DNA of 64,000 nt from Lacibacter sp. H375 (GCF_037892425.1 NZ_JBBKTT010000001.1:3534001-3598000), one strand, 5' to 3'; counted from the stretch's first letter, positions 1-7,754 are shown. The notes: generated by a model not told the origin, from the sequence alone. Translations and numbers: made by a program.

Positions 1-278
1 TACCTCTTACATTATGGCACCACAAAAAAGTATAACACGCTTAATGATAGTTGAAAACAGGTATAAGAACAAGTATTCAGTTGCTGCTTGCGGGCTTGCT
101 AATTGCTTTGGAAAAAAATAATCAAGTTCCGGAATCTGCAAATGCCGACAGAACAACTCTTGCAAAACGAAGCAATGCCACGGGAATCTTAAAACAAGGG
201 TGTTATATGATCATTGAAGTAACAAAAGGAGATTAAGAAAGAAAATTTGTAAAATATAATCAACAAAAAAAACAGACC
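1..278. other. Upstream flank of the DUF305 gene, no confident gene
   Basis: This flank contains only short open frames. One from a TTG at 51 to 236 has no ATG, and an ATG frame at 44-121 would encode 25 residues; neither has a recognisable family. A TGGCAC element at 15-20 resembles a sigma-54 -24 box but no -12 element follows it. I see no RNA gene or repeat here. Confidence 0.4.
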
Positions 279-953
279 ATGAAACAAGTAAGAAAAGGTT
301 TTATAACCGTGTGTATCTTTTTTTTAGCAGCATGTAACAACAGTGGTGAAAACGCTTCAGCAAATAGCGACACTGCCACAACACAAACCGATCACACAAC
401 AACACATCAACCATCGTTATCACACGACAGTGCTGCAGCTCACGGCAACCTCATGAAATCAATGGATGATATGATGAGCAACATGAAGAAAATGCAAATG
501 ACAGGCGACTTTGATATAGATTTTGCAAACATGATGATAGAACATCACCAGGGTGGAATAAACATGGCGCAAGTTGAAATTTCAAACGGTAAAGATGAGA
601 AGATGAAAACAATGGCGCAGGAAATTACCAGGAAGCAAAAAGAAGAGCAGCAAAAGTTAAGAGAATTTATCGGCAGTTATAAACCATCCGGCATGAAACA
701 TGGCGAAGGTGAACTGCAAAAATCGATGAGTGGTATGGATAGTAAATCGAAGGCCATGCAAACAAATGCTGATGTTGATAAAGATTTTGCAGTAATGATG
801 ATCTCGCATCATGAGCATGCAGTTGAAATGGCAAAAATGCAACTTAAACATGGCATGTCGGCTGAATTAAAAAAGATGGCGCAGGACATGATCAATGATC
901 AGAAAAAAGAAATAAGTGAATTTAAAACCTGGTTGAACGCAAGGGACAAATAA
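279..953 (+). CDS. DUF305 domain lipoprotein
   Basis: A 224-residue predicted lipoprotein: the signal peptide ends in a LAAC lipobox with Cys19. After a Ser/Thr/His-rich linker come two DUF305-type helical halves, each starting with a paired histidine: FANMMIEHHQGG (His89-90) and FAVMMISHHEHA (His177-178, His180). Methionine and histidine are abundant, which in this family suggests binding of a soft metal such as copper, although the biochemical role of DUF305 is not firmly established. It is probably anchored in the periplasmic face of a membrane. It stands alone, with no adjacent copper regulator or oxidase, so metal handling is inference. Confidence 0.88.
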   Translation: MKQVRKGFITVCIFFLAACNNSGENASANSDTATTQTDHTTTHQPSLSHDSAAAHGNLMKSMDDMMSNMKKMQMTGDFDIDFANMMIEHHQGGINMAQVEISNGKDEKMKTMAQEITRKQKEEQQKLREFIGSYKPSGMKHGEGELQKSMSGMDSKSKAMQTNADVDKDFAVMMISHHEHAVEMAKMQLKHGMSAELKKMAQDMINDQKKEISEFKTWLNARDK

Positions 954-968
954 TCCGCCCATCCGCCA

Positions 969-1002
969 GCCCGGGGTGTGGTGCAACCAGCCCCGGGATT
1001 CA
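969..1002. repeat. GC-rich palindromic element, copy A
   Basis: A 34-nt element whose arms CCCGGGG (970-976) and CCCCGGG (991-997) pair perfectly, with an inner TGGT/ACCA stem around a GCA loop. It matches 26608-26641 at 27 of 34 positions without gaps, and both copies are followed by an A/T-rich tail. This suggests a dispersed REP-like element or a small structured RNA; function unknown. Confidence 0.55.
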
Positions 1003-1388
1003 GAAAAAATAATATCCCAGGTGCCTTTGGGTGAATGACCCGAGGCAAGTAAAACGTTCAGCAACAAACGGCTGATGCTGCGTTCAGATCCTGCTCCGGG
1101 CTCTATTCGTCATCTTCCTTTAATATGCAGTCGAGTGTAATGTAAATGAATCGATGCAATGGAACAAGCGAATAATATTCTACGAGTTCCTTACAATAAA
1201 CTCAACTGCGATACAAATTGTAAACCTGCAAAATGGGAACGTCTGTCCTCATCGTTAATTTTCTTTTTCCCTTCCAAATTAACTGCTACACATCATTGAG
1301 TATTCTGTAGTGGTATTTCTGTGCACAGCATGGGGTACTAATTACCCAATGAACCGGCCATTCGCTTATTCTCACCCTATGTGTTTTA

Positions 1389-1404
1389 TGGCACGCTATT
1401 TAAA
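1389..1404 (+). promoter_or_regulatory. Sigma-54-like promoter for the repeat protein
   Basis: TGGCAC-GCTAT-TTAAA: a perfect -24 half (TGGCACG) at correct spacing, but a poor -12 half (TTAAA instead of TTGCW). It lies 64 bp upstream of the ATG at 1469. It belongs to the set of TGGCA elements described in the findings and is one of its weaker members. Confidence 0.35.
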
Positions 1405-1468
1405 ACTAATTCAGACATAACAACGGATGGCGGAGCCATTCAATTTCATAACAATAAAACTTTTAATC

Positions 1469-1810
1469 ATGGCAGAAGAACGTAACAAACCATCTCAAGG
1501 CGCAGGTCGTGGTGGAAATCAGGGCGAGAGCGATGAGCAACGTTTAAAGAGGGAAGGTGAAGAACAAAGGACAGGAAATGAAAGAGGAGGGCAAGGTAAC
1601 GGCAACGACAGGAATCAAAGTGAAAGCGATGAGCAACGCCGAAACCGTGAAGGTAATGAACAACGTACCGGAACTGAAAGTGGCGGACAAGGTAACCGCA
1701 GCGACAGAAACGAAGATGAAGGACGAGGCATGGAAGGCGGACAACGCAGACAGGATTCCGGAAGAGAGGGTGATAACAAAAGCAGGGATTCCCGCTCTGG
1801 TGGAATGTAG
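1469..1810 (+). CDS. Disordered hydrophilic repeat protein
   Basis: A 113-residue protein made almost entirely of Gly, Glu, Arg, Gln, Asn, Asp and Ser, with no hydrophobic core. I chose the ATG at 1469 because an upstream extension from 1427 is hydrophobic and out of character. Two 32-residue units follow each other (residues 20-51 and 52-83), both built on ESDEQR..REG.EQRTG...GGQGN..DRN. Such composition resembles hydrophilins and other desiccation-associated disordered proteins, but no named family is recognised. A strong terminator follows directly. Its position among stress genes supports a stress role by inference only. Confidence 0.75.
   Translation: MAEERNKPSQGAGRGGNQGESDEQRLKREGEEQRTGNERGGQGNGNDRNQSESDEQRRNREGNEQRTGTESGGQGNRSDRNEDEGRGMEGGQRRQDSGREGDNKSRDSRSGGM
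1526..1717 (+). repeat. Two tandem 96-bp in-frame repeats
   Basis: Units 1526-1621 and 1622-1717 encode the two 32-residue repeats of the hydrophilic protein. They begin identically at GAGAGCGATGAGCAACG and GAAAGCGATGAGCAACG. Period 96 bp keeps the reading frame, as expected from duplication within the gene. Confidence 0.8.
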
Positions 1811-1828
1811 ATTTTAACGATTGCAAAA

Positions 1829-1866
1829 GAGGTCTTCTTCCAACGAAGAAGACCTCCCTTTTTTTT
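1829..1866 (+). terminator. Rho-independent terminator
   Basis: A perfect 12-bp stem GAGGTCTTCTTC / GAAGAAGACCTC with a CAAC loop, followed by CC and eight T. It ends the transcript of the repeat protein. Confidence 0.93.
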
Positions 1867-1915
1867 GACAGGTGAATGGGTGTGCAAACAGCTTGTCATA
1901 ATAGATGACGTCAGC

Positions 1916-1949
1916 AAAAAAAATGACCATCCTTGTGGATGGCCTTTTT
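1916..1949 (-). terminator. Terminator of the lysine-rich small gene
   Basis: On the minus strand GGCCATCC pairs with GGATGGTC around an ACAA loop and is followed by A and a run of T. One pair is a G-U wobble on the minus strand but an A-C mismatch on the plus strand, so it serves the minus-strand gene ending at 2005. Confidence 0.7.
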
Positions 1950-2004
1950 GCAAATTTGTTTACTTGTTGGCGAAGACATATACAGAATTACCAATACGGT
2001 TAAC

Positions 2005-2181
2005 CTATCGGTTGTTGCTGCGTGCAGATCTTGAATTGGGTTCCATTCCGATTCGGCCTTCGTAAGTGCTGCTGTTGCTTTTGTCTTTCCTTGCTTCTTT
2101 CTTTTTTTGATAGGCTTGTTCGTGTGGTTGCTTGCTGCTCACACGTTTGCTATCTTCTTTCTTTTTTCTTGGATTGTCCAT
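2005..2181 (-). CDS. Small lysine-rich protein, 58 residues
   Basis: A short gene read from ATG at 2181 to TAG at 2005. The product begins MDNPRKKKEDSKRVSSKQ and is strongly basic, with Lys/Arg/Glu clusters and a SRSARSNNR tail; no hydrophobic segment and no recognised domain. Support comes from its context: a sigma-54-like element on its own strand 23 bp upstream (2205-2220) and a matched minus-strand terminator downstream. A nucleic-acid-binding role is possible from charge alone, but I do not recognise a family. Confidence 0.62.
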   Translation of the reverse strand: MDNPRKKKEDSKRVSSKQPHEQAYQKKKEARKDKSNSSTYEGRIGMEPNSRSARSNNR

Positions 2182-2204
2182 AGCATTTATTTTTTAATGA
2201 ACGA

Positions 2205-2220
2205 CCCAAATGTTATGCCA
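2205..2220 (-). promoter_or_regulatory. Sigma-54-like promoter for the lysine-rich gene
   Basis: Read on the minus strand: TGGCAT-AACAT-TTGGG, with a full -24 half and a TTGG -12 half at the correct five-base spacing. The ATG at 2181 is 23 bp further on, which gives a short leader. Confidence 0.5.
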
Positions 2221-2304
2221 CTCCAGCGAACGAATATTTTATCATGGAATACAACGCAAAGGAAATAGAACTATAGAACCCCTTGTGGTTAACTATCTTA
2301 GATT

Positions 2305-2691
2305 ATGGATAAAAAAATGATACTGGCTGAGCTTCATAAAAAAATGATTACAGAAATACAGGATTATGCAATCATCTTACTTGATATTGACGGAACTATT
2401 TTATCATGGAATAAAGGAGCAGAAAAAATAAAGGGATATAAAGAAGAAGAAATACTTGGGCAAAACTTCAGATTGTTTTATATGCCTCAAGACAGACAAG
2501 CTGGTCTTCCGGAACAATTAATTGAACAGGCAAAAAAGGAAGGTAGTGCAAGGCATATTGGAAGACGGGTTAAAAAAGGAGGAATAATATTTTGGGGTAG
2601 TATTCTCATTACTGCTTTGCATAACGACGATGGGGAAGTGATAGGTTTTACGAAATTAACAAGTGAGGTGAACGATTACAGCAATGAATAA
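2305..2691 (+). CDS. Stand-alone PAS domain protein
   Basis: A 128-residue protein consisting of one PAS fold (about residues 14-125): IILLDIDGTILSWNKGAEKI, then the KGYKEEEILGQNF segment, and a C-terminal strand DGEVIGFTKLT. There is no kinase, GGDEF, HTH or transmembrane segment, so it senses or binds a ligand or partner without its own output domain. Similar PAS modules usually head hybrid histidine kinases. No kinase lies next to it. Ligand and partner are unknown. Confidence 0.85.
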   Translation: MDKKMILAELHKKMITEIQDYAIILLDIDGTILSWNKGAEKIKGYKEEEILGQNFRLFYMPQDRQAGLPEQLIEQAKKEGSARHIGRRVKKGGIIFWGSILITALHNDDGEVIGFTKLTSEVNDYSNE

Positions 2692-2889
2692 AGCTGCAGC
2701 GTTGCACATGGGCATTTAGAACATATAGATGACATTCCTGTGGTTCAGTTCATGCCCCTTGCACAGGGAAGAGTGTTAAACAAATAACATCCCAGGCTCA
2801 AACCAAAGTTCCACAATCTATTTCAGCAATAATGAAAACACTGTTAAACCTCGAAAGCTGTGGATAACAAAATCTTGTTCATTATATCC

Positions 2890-2905
2890 TCGCATAGTTT
2901 TTGTT
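2890..2905 (+). promoter_or_regulatory. Sigma-54-like promoter
   Basis: TCGCAT-AGTTT-TTGTT, one mismatch in the -24 half and a good TTG -12 half at correct spacing, 32 bp before the ATG at 2938. Confidence 0.42.
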
Positions 2906-2937
2906 ATTCTACCTGAAAATTCGATCCTGTTCTGAAA

Positions 2938-3204
2938 ATGGAAAATTTACGAAACCTGGAAACCCATGTATTAATGGAGATGCTTGTGAGGCAAACTGCT
3001 GAACTAACAGCTAAGATTGCCGGCAGGGATCCCCGTGGTGCCGACCAATATGAATACGATTTAGCAATGATACAGGCTGAATTAAATTCCCGTCTTCAGA
3101 CGAAACAGAATACTACAGTTTCTGATACCGGTATAGAGTTTACATCTCCCGTACATCCCGCTGCTGCAGCGCCCGAGCCCGGAAGTCAGAGTACGACTGC
3201 ATAA
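2938..3204 (+). CDS. Hypothetical protein, 88 residues
   Basis: A small soluble protein with an amphipathic N-terminal helical part (residues 5-30, LETHVLMEMLVRQTAELTAK), a second helix around residues 38-55, and a Pro/Ala/Ser/Thr-rich disordered tail. No signal peptide or membrane segment and no recognised family. It lies between the PAS gene and Ku and has its own sigma-54-like element, so I group it with the stress genes by context only. Confidence 0.6.
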   Translation: MENLRNLETHVLMEMLVRQTAELTAKIAGRDPRGADQYEYDLAMIQAELNSRLQTKQNTTVSDTGIEFTSPVHPAAAAPEPGSQSTTA

Positions 3205-3637
3205 TAACCGGGCTTACATACAATATTTATTTTACCGCATATTACCGATGCTTCATACAGTCAGGCCAATCACCCTGATGCTGTTGTTGATTCGGTTTTA
3301 TTTTCTATAAAGCTCAGATCGCAGTTTGCAGTTAAGCGGAAGTATTAGTTGGTTGAAAAATGATTACTTTCTTATTTATCTGGTACGGTTTTATAATTAC
3401 AAAGGCAGGGGTTGTTCTCTTGTCTCCTCAAGCGGAGCTTTCTTTATTTTTCTCTTTTGCCGGTTTTACAAATAAGGACAGTTGTATGCCGGTGTAAGGA
3501 ATCTAAAAATGAATGAATGTGTGAAGGAAAGTTGTGTACCCCTTTGTGAAAAAATATGGATGCCGGAGAGAATTCCTTCATCAGCAGAAGTAGGTGAGCA
3601 TGGCATAGTATTTTCTAACTCTTTTAAAACATTTATT
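3205..3637. other. 433-bp spacer before ku
   Basis: No confident gene. An open frame in phase with ku begins at 3482, but its 52 extra residues do not belong to the Ku family, so I treat it as leader. The only regulatory element I can support is the sigma-54-like site at 3601-3616. Confidence 0.5.
3601..3616 (+). promoter_or_regulatory. Sigma-54-like promoter for ku
   Basis: TGGCAT-AGTAT-TTTCT: complete -24 half, correct five-base spacing, and a -12 half (TTTC) one base from consensus. It ends 21 bp before the Ku ATG at 3638, so the leader would be about ten bases. Confidence 0.5.
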
Positions 3638-4411
3638 ATGCGGGCAATCTGGACGGGAGCCATCGGCTTCGGGTTGGTAAATATTCCCATTAAATTATTC
3701 AGTGCAGTAAAACAAAGCGAACTGGAACTGGATATGCTGGATAAAAAAGATATGTCGAATATCCGCTTTAAACGGGTAAATGAAAAAACGGGCAAAGAGG
3801 TGCCGTGGCCTCAGATCATAAAAGCGTATAATCTCAATGATAAATACGTGGTGTTAGATGAGGATGATTTTGCACGTGCAGCTCCTGAAAAAAGCAGGAT
3901 CATTGAAATAAGTGAGTTCATCCAAGAAAAAGAGGTGGATAGTATTTATTACGAAATGCCATATTATGCGGAGCCTGAAAAAAATGGCAGTAAAGCTTAT
4001 GCATTGTTGCGGGATGCATTGCGTAAAACAGGGAAAGCAGGCTTGGGAAGTTTTGTATTGCGCAGCAAAGAAAGCCTGTGTTTAATTAAAGCGGAAGGTA
4101 AAGTGATTGTTGTAAACAGGATACGTTTTGCAGAAGAAATCCGCAGCACATCGGACTTAACACTGCCTGCTGCAACAACCAAACCTGCTGAAATGAAAAT
4201 GGCCGTACAGTTGATCGATCAGTTAACAGATAGTTTTGATCTCACAAAATATAAAGACACTTATACGGCCAAGTTGCTTAAAGTAATAAGGGCGAAAGCA
4301 AAAGGCACCATGAAAGCTGTGCCGCAAATGAAAATTGTTCATTCACGTGCTACCGACCTGGTGGCGCAATTAAAAGCCAGCCTTAAAACAGCTGATAAAA
4401 AAGCTTCCTGA
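3638..4411 (+). CDS. ku: Non-homologous end-joining protein Ku
   Basis: A 257-residue bacterial Ku, which binds DNA double-strand ends as a homodimer and recruits LigD. The ATG at 3638 gives the canonical N-terminus MRAIWTGAIGFGLVNIPIKL; the longer frame upstream does not match the family. The core beta-barrel and the arm region (VDSIYYEMPYYAEP, GLGSFVLRSKESLC, VNRIRFAEEIRS) are intact, and a lysine-rich C-terminus follows (residues 220-257), as in other bacterial Ku proteins where it promotes DNA threading and LigD contact. The stop overlaps the next start by one base (TGATG), so it is translationally coupled to the LigD phosphoesterase. Confidence 0.97.
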   Translation: MRAIWTGAIGFGLVNIPIKLFSAVKQSELELDMLDKKDMSNIRFKRVNEKTGKEVPWPQIIKAYNLNDKYVVLDEDDFARAAPEKSRIIEISEFIQEKEVDSIYYEMPYYAEPEKNGSKAYALLRDALRKTGKAGLGSFVLRSKESLCLIKAEGKVIVVNRIRFAEEIRSTSDLTLPAATTKPAEMKMAVQLIDQLTDSFDLTKYKDTYTAKLLKVIRAKAKGTMKAVPQMKIVHSRATDLVAQLKASLKTADKKAS

Positions 4412-5037
4412 TGTCGTTGGCCACTTACAATAAGAAAAGAAATTTCAAAAGCACTTCTGAACCACGAGGTAAACTGGCGAAAGAAGATGAACTACGATTT
4501 GTTGTTCAGCGACACCATGCAACGAATATTCATTATGATTTCAGGTTAGAAATGCATGGAGTGCTATTGAGTTGGGCTGTTCCCAAAGGGCCTTCGTTGA
4601 ATGGCGCAGACAGACGCCTTGCCATGCATGTAGAAGATCACCCGGTGAGTTATATTAATTTTGAAGGGACAATACCGAAAGGAAATTATGGTGCAGGTAC
4701 AGTAGAAGTGTGGGATCATGGCCGTTATATTCCGCTGAATGAAGATGGTGAACCGATCTCTGAAAAGCTGGCTTACGCAATGTATAAAAAGGGTAGTTTG
4801 AAAGTTGAGTTGAAAGGAAGAAAACTAAAAGGTGAATTTGCATTGGTGAATATGAAAAAGGATGACGGTAAAAGCTGGCTGTTGATCAAACACAAGGATA
4901 AGTATGCTGTAACTGAACAATACAATGCTGAAGAATTCAGCAAGAATAAGCGAAAAGAAGAATTGGCAACTATAAAAACAACAGCTAAGAAACAGGTAAA
5001 AAAAAAGCCCGCCCGGAAAAGAACCCGAACGACCTGA
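4411..5037 (+). CDS. LigD 3'-phosphoesterase domain protein
   Basis: A 208-residue stand-alone LigD phosphoesterase (PE), which in the family heals 3' ends by removing ribonucleosides and 3'-phosphates before ligation. The core FVVQRHHATNIHYDFRLEMH carries the equivalents of the Pseudomonas LigD metal and phosphate ligands: His35, His41, Asp43, Arg45, and His77 with Tyr81 in HVEDHPVSYINFEG. A Lys/Arg-rich tail (KKPARKRT) ends the protein. In Pseudomonas this domain is fused to ligase and polymerase; here it is a separate gene, coupled to ku by a one-base overlap and 26 bp before the ligase-polymerase gene in another frame. Confidence 0.93.
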   Translation: MSLATYNKKRNFKSTSEPRGKLAKEDELRFVVQRHHATNIHYDFRLEMHGVLLSWAVPKGPSLNGADRRLAMHVEDHPVSYINFEGTIPKGNYGAGTVEVWDHGRYIPLNEDGEPISEKLAYAMYKKGSLKVELKGRKLKGEFALVNMKKDDGKSWLLIKHKDKYAVTEQYNAEEFSKNKRKEELATIKTTAKKQVKKKPARKRTRTT

Positions 5038-5063
5038 TTGATTTAGTTAGAAACAGTAAAAAG

Positions 5064-6956
5064 ATGAGTGACTACATCCATCCTATGCTGGCTACTCCAA
5101 ATGAAAATATATTTGATGATAAAGCGTGGATCTTTGAATTGAAACTTGATGGATACCGTGCAATTGCAGAGTTGCGTAAAGACGGAATTTTATTGTATTC
5201 CCGAAATGGGTTATCCTTTCTTGAAAAATTTCCACTGATCGTTGCCGGTTTAAAAAAAATAAAACAACAGGTTGTACTCGATGGAGAAATTGTATTAACT
5301 GATGAACATGGGAAACCCGATTTTCAGAAGCTGCAACATTACCAGGAAAACACCCACCTGTTTCTGCAGTATTATGTTTTTGATTTGTTAAGTGTTGATG
5401 GAAAGAAAATGCAGGATTTGCCGTTGCTGGAAAGAAAAAAAATGCTGAAGAAAATTATAGGCGCAAATCCGTTGATACGTTATTGTGATCATATTGAAGA
5501 GCAGGGCAAAGCTTTTTACAAAAAAGTAGTGACGGAAGGGATGGAGGGAGTTATTGCAAAACGAAAGGAGAGTGTTTACATACAGGGTTATAGAACAACA
5601 GACTGGTTGAAAATAAAAAATGTACACACACATGAAGCGATCATTTGCGGCTATACTGCCGGGCGTGGCAGCAGAAAACATTTCGGTGCATTGATATTGG
5701 GACAGTATAAAAATAATCAGCTGCAATACATTGGTCATACTGGCACCGGTTTTAATGAACGCACATTGAAAGACCTCTGGTCATTACTGCAACCGCTGAA
5801 GAGTGCCCGTTCGCCATTTTCACAAACGGTTAAAGTAAATGCAGCGGTGATTTGGGTAAAACCAAAACTGGTAGCAGAGCTCAAGTATACAGCTATAACA
5901 GAAGATGGAATGATGCGGCACCCGGTGTTTCTTCGTCTTCGTCCTGATCAGGATGCAAAAACGATTACTATGAACAAAGAAAAAAAAGTAAAGGCTACAG
6001 CTGCGAAAATGAAACAAAAGCCATTAAAGGAAACAGAGCAGCCTGTTGAATCGAAAGAAATCTCAGTGGCAGGAAAGAAACTTGCTTTTACAAATCTCAA
6101 TAAAGTTTTCTGGCCATCCGAAAATTATACAAAAGCTGATCTCATTGATTATTACGACAGCATTGCAGATTACATTTTACCTTATCTCAAAAACAGACCA
6201 TTATCTCTCAAACGAAATCCAAATGGTATTCAGGATGCAGGTTTTTATCATAAAGATGCCGGTGGCGATGTTCCATCATGGATAAAAAAAGCAAACATCA
6301 AATCTGCATCAACAAACAAGATCATCCATTACCTTGTTTGTAATAATAAAGCCACCCTGCTTTTTTTGGCAAACTTTGGTTGCATTGAATTCAATCCATG
6401 GAATTCACTTACAACTAAACTCGATAAACCATCTTACCTGGTGATTGATATTGATCCATCAAAAAAGAACAAGTTTGAAGATGTTATTGAAACTGCACTT
6501 GTAACAAAAGCCATACTCGATAAAGCGGGTGCTGTTTCTTTTTGCAAAACCTCTGGCGCCAGCGGATTGCATGTGTATGTGCCAATGGGTAATAAATATG
6601 AAGATGAAACTGTGCGGAATTTTGCGCATCTCATTGCTTCGCTGGTTGTAGAGCAGTTGCCGCAAATTACTACGTTGGAAAGAAGTCTTGCAAAACGCAG
6701 CGACAAAAAGATATATGTTGATTATCTGCAAAACAGGAGAGGACAAACCCTTGCTTGTGCATATTCATTAAGACCGGTTGCTGGTGCATCGGTATCAACA
6801 CCACTCAGCTGGAAAGAAGTGAAACCTGGTTTAGATCCTTTGGATTTTCATATTGGCAATATCGTTACCAGGATAAAGAAGAAAGGAGATCTTTTTGCGC
6901 CGGTGTTAGGTGCCGGCGTGAACCTGGTAAATTGTTTAAAGCAATTGGATATATAA
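5064..6956 (+). CDS. ligD: ATP-dependent DNA ligase D, ligase plus polymerase domains
   Basis: A 630-residue NHEJ enzyme in LIG-POL order. The ligase domain carries motif I FELKLDGYRA with nucleotidyl Lys27, motif IV EGVIAKR and motif V DWLKIKNV, then an OB-fold to about residue 300. A lysine-rich linker leads into the archaeo-eukaryotic primase-type polymerase: SYLVIDIDPS with metal ligands Asp462 and Asp464, the SGASGLHVYVPM motif, and RRGQTLACAYSLRP. It seals broken ends and fills gaps with dNTP or rNTP. With the upstream PE gene the order is PE-LIG-POL as in the Pseudomonas fusion, but split into two proteins. It is the last gene of the ku operon. Confidence 0.96.
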   Translation: MSDYIHPMLATPNENIFDDKAWIFELKLDGYRAIAELRKDGILLYSRNGLSFLEKFPLIVAGLKKIKQQVVLDGEIVLTDEHGKPDFQKLQHYQENTHLFLQYYVFDLLSVDGKKMQDLPLLERKKMLKKIIGANPLIRYCDHIEEQGKAFYKKVVTEGMEGVIAKRKESVYIQGYRTTDWLKIKNVHTHEAIICGYTAGRGSRKHFGALILGQYKNNQLQYIGHTGTGFNERTLKDLWSLLQPLKSARSPFSQTVKVNAAVIWVKPKLVAELKYTAITEDGMMRHPVFLRLRPDQDAKTITMNKEKKVKATAAKMKQKPLKETEQPVESKEISVAGKKLAFTNLNKVFWPSENYTKADLIDYYDSIADYILPYLKNRPLSLKRNPNGIQDAGFYHKDAGGDVPSWIKKANIKSASTNKIIHYLVCNNKATLLFLANFGCIEFNPWNSLTTKLDKPSYLVIDIDPSKKNKFEDVIETALVTKAILDKAGAVSFCKTSGASGLHVYVPMGNKYEDETVRNFAHLIASLVVEQLPQITTLERSLAKRSDKKIYVDYLQNRRGQTLACAYSLRPVAGASVSTPLSWKEVKPGLDPLDFHIGNIVTRIKKKGDLFAPVLGAGVNLVNCLKQLDI

Positions 6957-7003
6957 TAAATGATCATTTCGTTGGATTAACCAACAGCGTGTCTTTAACG
7001 GGA

Positions 7004-7019
7004 TGGCATGAAGCTTGTT
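7004..7019 (+). promoter_or_regulatory. Sigma-54-like promoter, best match
   Basis: TGGCAT-GAAGC-TTGTT: full -24 half including the G at position 7, correct spacing, and a TTG -12 half. It lies 37 bp before the ATG at 7057. Confidence 0.6.
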
Positions 7020-7056
7020 TTTTCTACTTCATTACTTATCGAAAAAATATGTGATC

Positions 7057-7392
7057 ATGAAAGATGCACGGTTTGATGTGGTGTCGCTACTGTTTTTTTT
7101 ATTTCTTCTTTCAGCATTTTTATTTGTAAGCCCGACCGGTGGGAGCATCCGTGGAACTGTTGTTCCTGCTGATAGTGCTTTGCGTGCCTGTGCAATAAGG
7201 TTAAGAGACACTGTAAAAGCAAACGTTGTTGGGGGAAAGTTTATTATTGTTAAACTCAAGCCCGGTAAATATGATATTCTGATAGAACCTGTGCCACCTG
7301 CCAAGGGTATAAAATTCAAAGCCATTATGGTGAATGAAGGCAGGGTAACTGATGTAGGCGTCATTCAGCTGGGAAAGCAGAAAGCAAAATAA
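7057..7392 (+). CDS. Exported carboxypeptidase-regulatory-like domain protein
   Basis: A 111-residue protein with an N-terminal hydrophobic helix (VSLLFFLFLLSAFLFVSP) and one beta-sandwich resembling a carboxypeptidase regulatory-like domain (GSIRGTVVPADSALRACAIRLRD..GKFIIVKLKPGKYDILIEP), the transthyretin-like fold that in Bacteroidota often precedes TonB receptors. No catalytic or barrel domain follows, so it is a lone envelope domain. I chose the ATG at 7057 because it places a charged N-terminus before the helix. Function unknown; it probably faces the periplasm. Confidence 0.72.
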   Translation: MKDARFDVVSLLFFLFLLSAFLFVSPTGGSIRGTVVPADSALRACAIRLRDTVKANVVGGKFIIVKLKPGKYDILIEPVPPAKGIKFKAIMVNEGRVTDVGVIQLGKQKAK

Positions 7393-7408
7393 ATAAACCA
7401 AGGTAGTG

Positions 7409-7747
7409 CTACAGGTATTTTGATTTATTCGAGTTTTTTTCCACTTGCTCAACAAATGAAGTGAGAATGGGATCAGCAAAATCTTCATATGCGTTGATAA
7501 GTATTCCCTTCCTCCCGTCTTTCGTTTCCACCAAATACATAATGGTATTTTCAGAAGGATCATCAGTTAATTCAAATTGGTAATAACTATTGATCACAAC
7601 TTCTTCCGGCTTATAATAATAGAAATTATTTTTTACGTATAGTCCTGATTTTGTTACCTCAAAGTGTGAGACGTAACCGTCGGCTTCTGCTTTTCTGATA
7701 CAGTTTAGAAGAACAGGGATTTCTGTTGGATTGGGTTGACCTTTCAT
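7409..7747 (-). CDS. Small conserved Bacteroidota protein, paralogue of 56289-56597
   Basis: A 112-residue soluble protein. Its C-terminal half (DDPSENTIMYLVETKDGRKGILINAY) is clearly homologous to the protein at 56289-56597 (NPSDEEIVYAIESKDGHKGVFVNGY). Members of this family are sometimes labelled phosphoribosylpyrophosphate synthetase in databases, but no PRPP-binding motif is visible and the length is a third of the enzyme, so I do not accept that name. It follows the DUF2383 gene on the same strand, with a terminator between them. Confidence 0.75.
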   Translation of the reverse strand: MKGQPNPTEIPVLLNCIRKAEADGYVSHFEVTKSGLYVKNNFYYYKPEEVVINSYYQFELTDDPSENTIMYLVETKDGRKGILINAYEDFADPILTSFVEQVEKNSNKSKYL

Positions 7748-7754
7748 AACCTTA

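Larger units (their letters stand above)
954..1468. other. 515-bp spacer with GC-rich hairpin and sigma-54-like site
   Basis: No convincing gene lies here. It holds the GC-rich hairpin element at 969-1002, a second hairpin near 1021-1047 (TGCCT..GGGT against ACCC..GGCA), a stretch at 1071-1110 resembling the 3' end of the small gene at 2005-2181, and the sigma-54-like site at 1389-1404. The long reverse frame across the hairpin lacks an ATG and is not credible as a protein. Confidence 0.5.

Noticed and set aside
51-236. Open frame of 61 codons before the DUF305 gene
   Set aside because: It starts only at TTG, has no family, and stops lie just upstream in the same frame.
867-1067. Reverse frame across the GC-rich hairpin
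   Set aside because: No ATG start, half of it is antisense to the DUF305 gene, and the similarity to another site is better explained by the DNA repeat.
1467-1953. Long reverse frames over the hydrophilic repeat gene
   Set aside because: They arise from the biased composition of the repeats; their peptides are Cys/Phe/Leu-rich and unlike any family.
3482-3637. N-terminal extension of Ku
   Set aside because: The extra 52 residues do not belong to the family and would include the sigma-54-like site; the Ku N-terminus MRAIWTG begins at 3638.
5030-5070. Frameshift separating a fused LigD
   Set aside because: The PE protein has a normal basic tail and stop, and the ligase begins with its own ATG and family start, so two genes are more likely.
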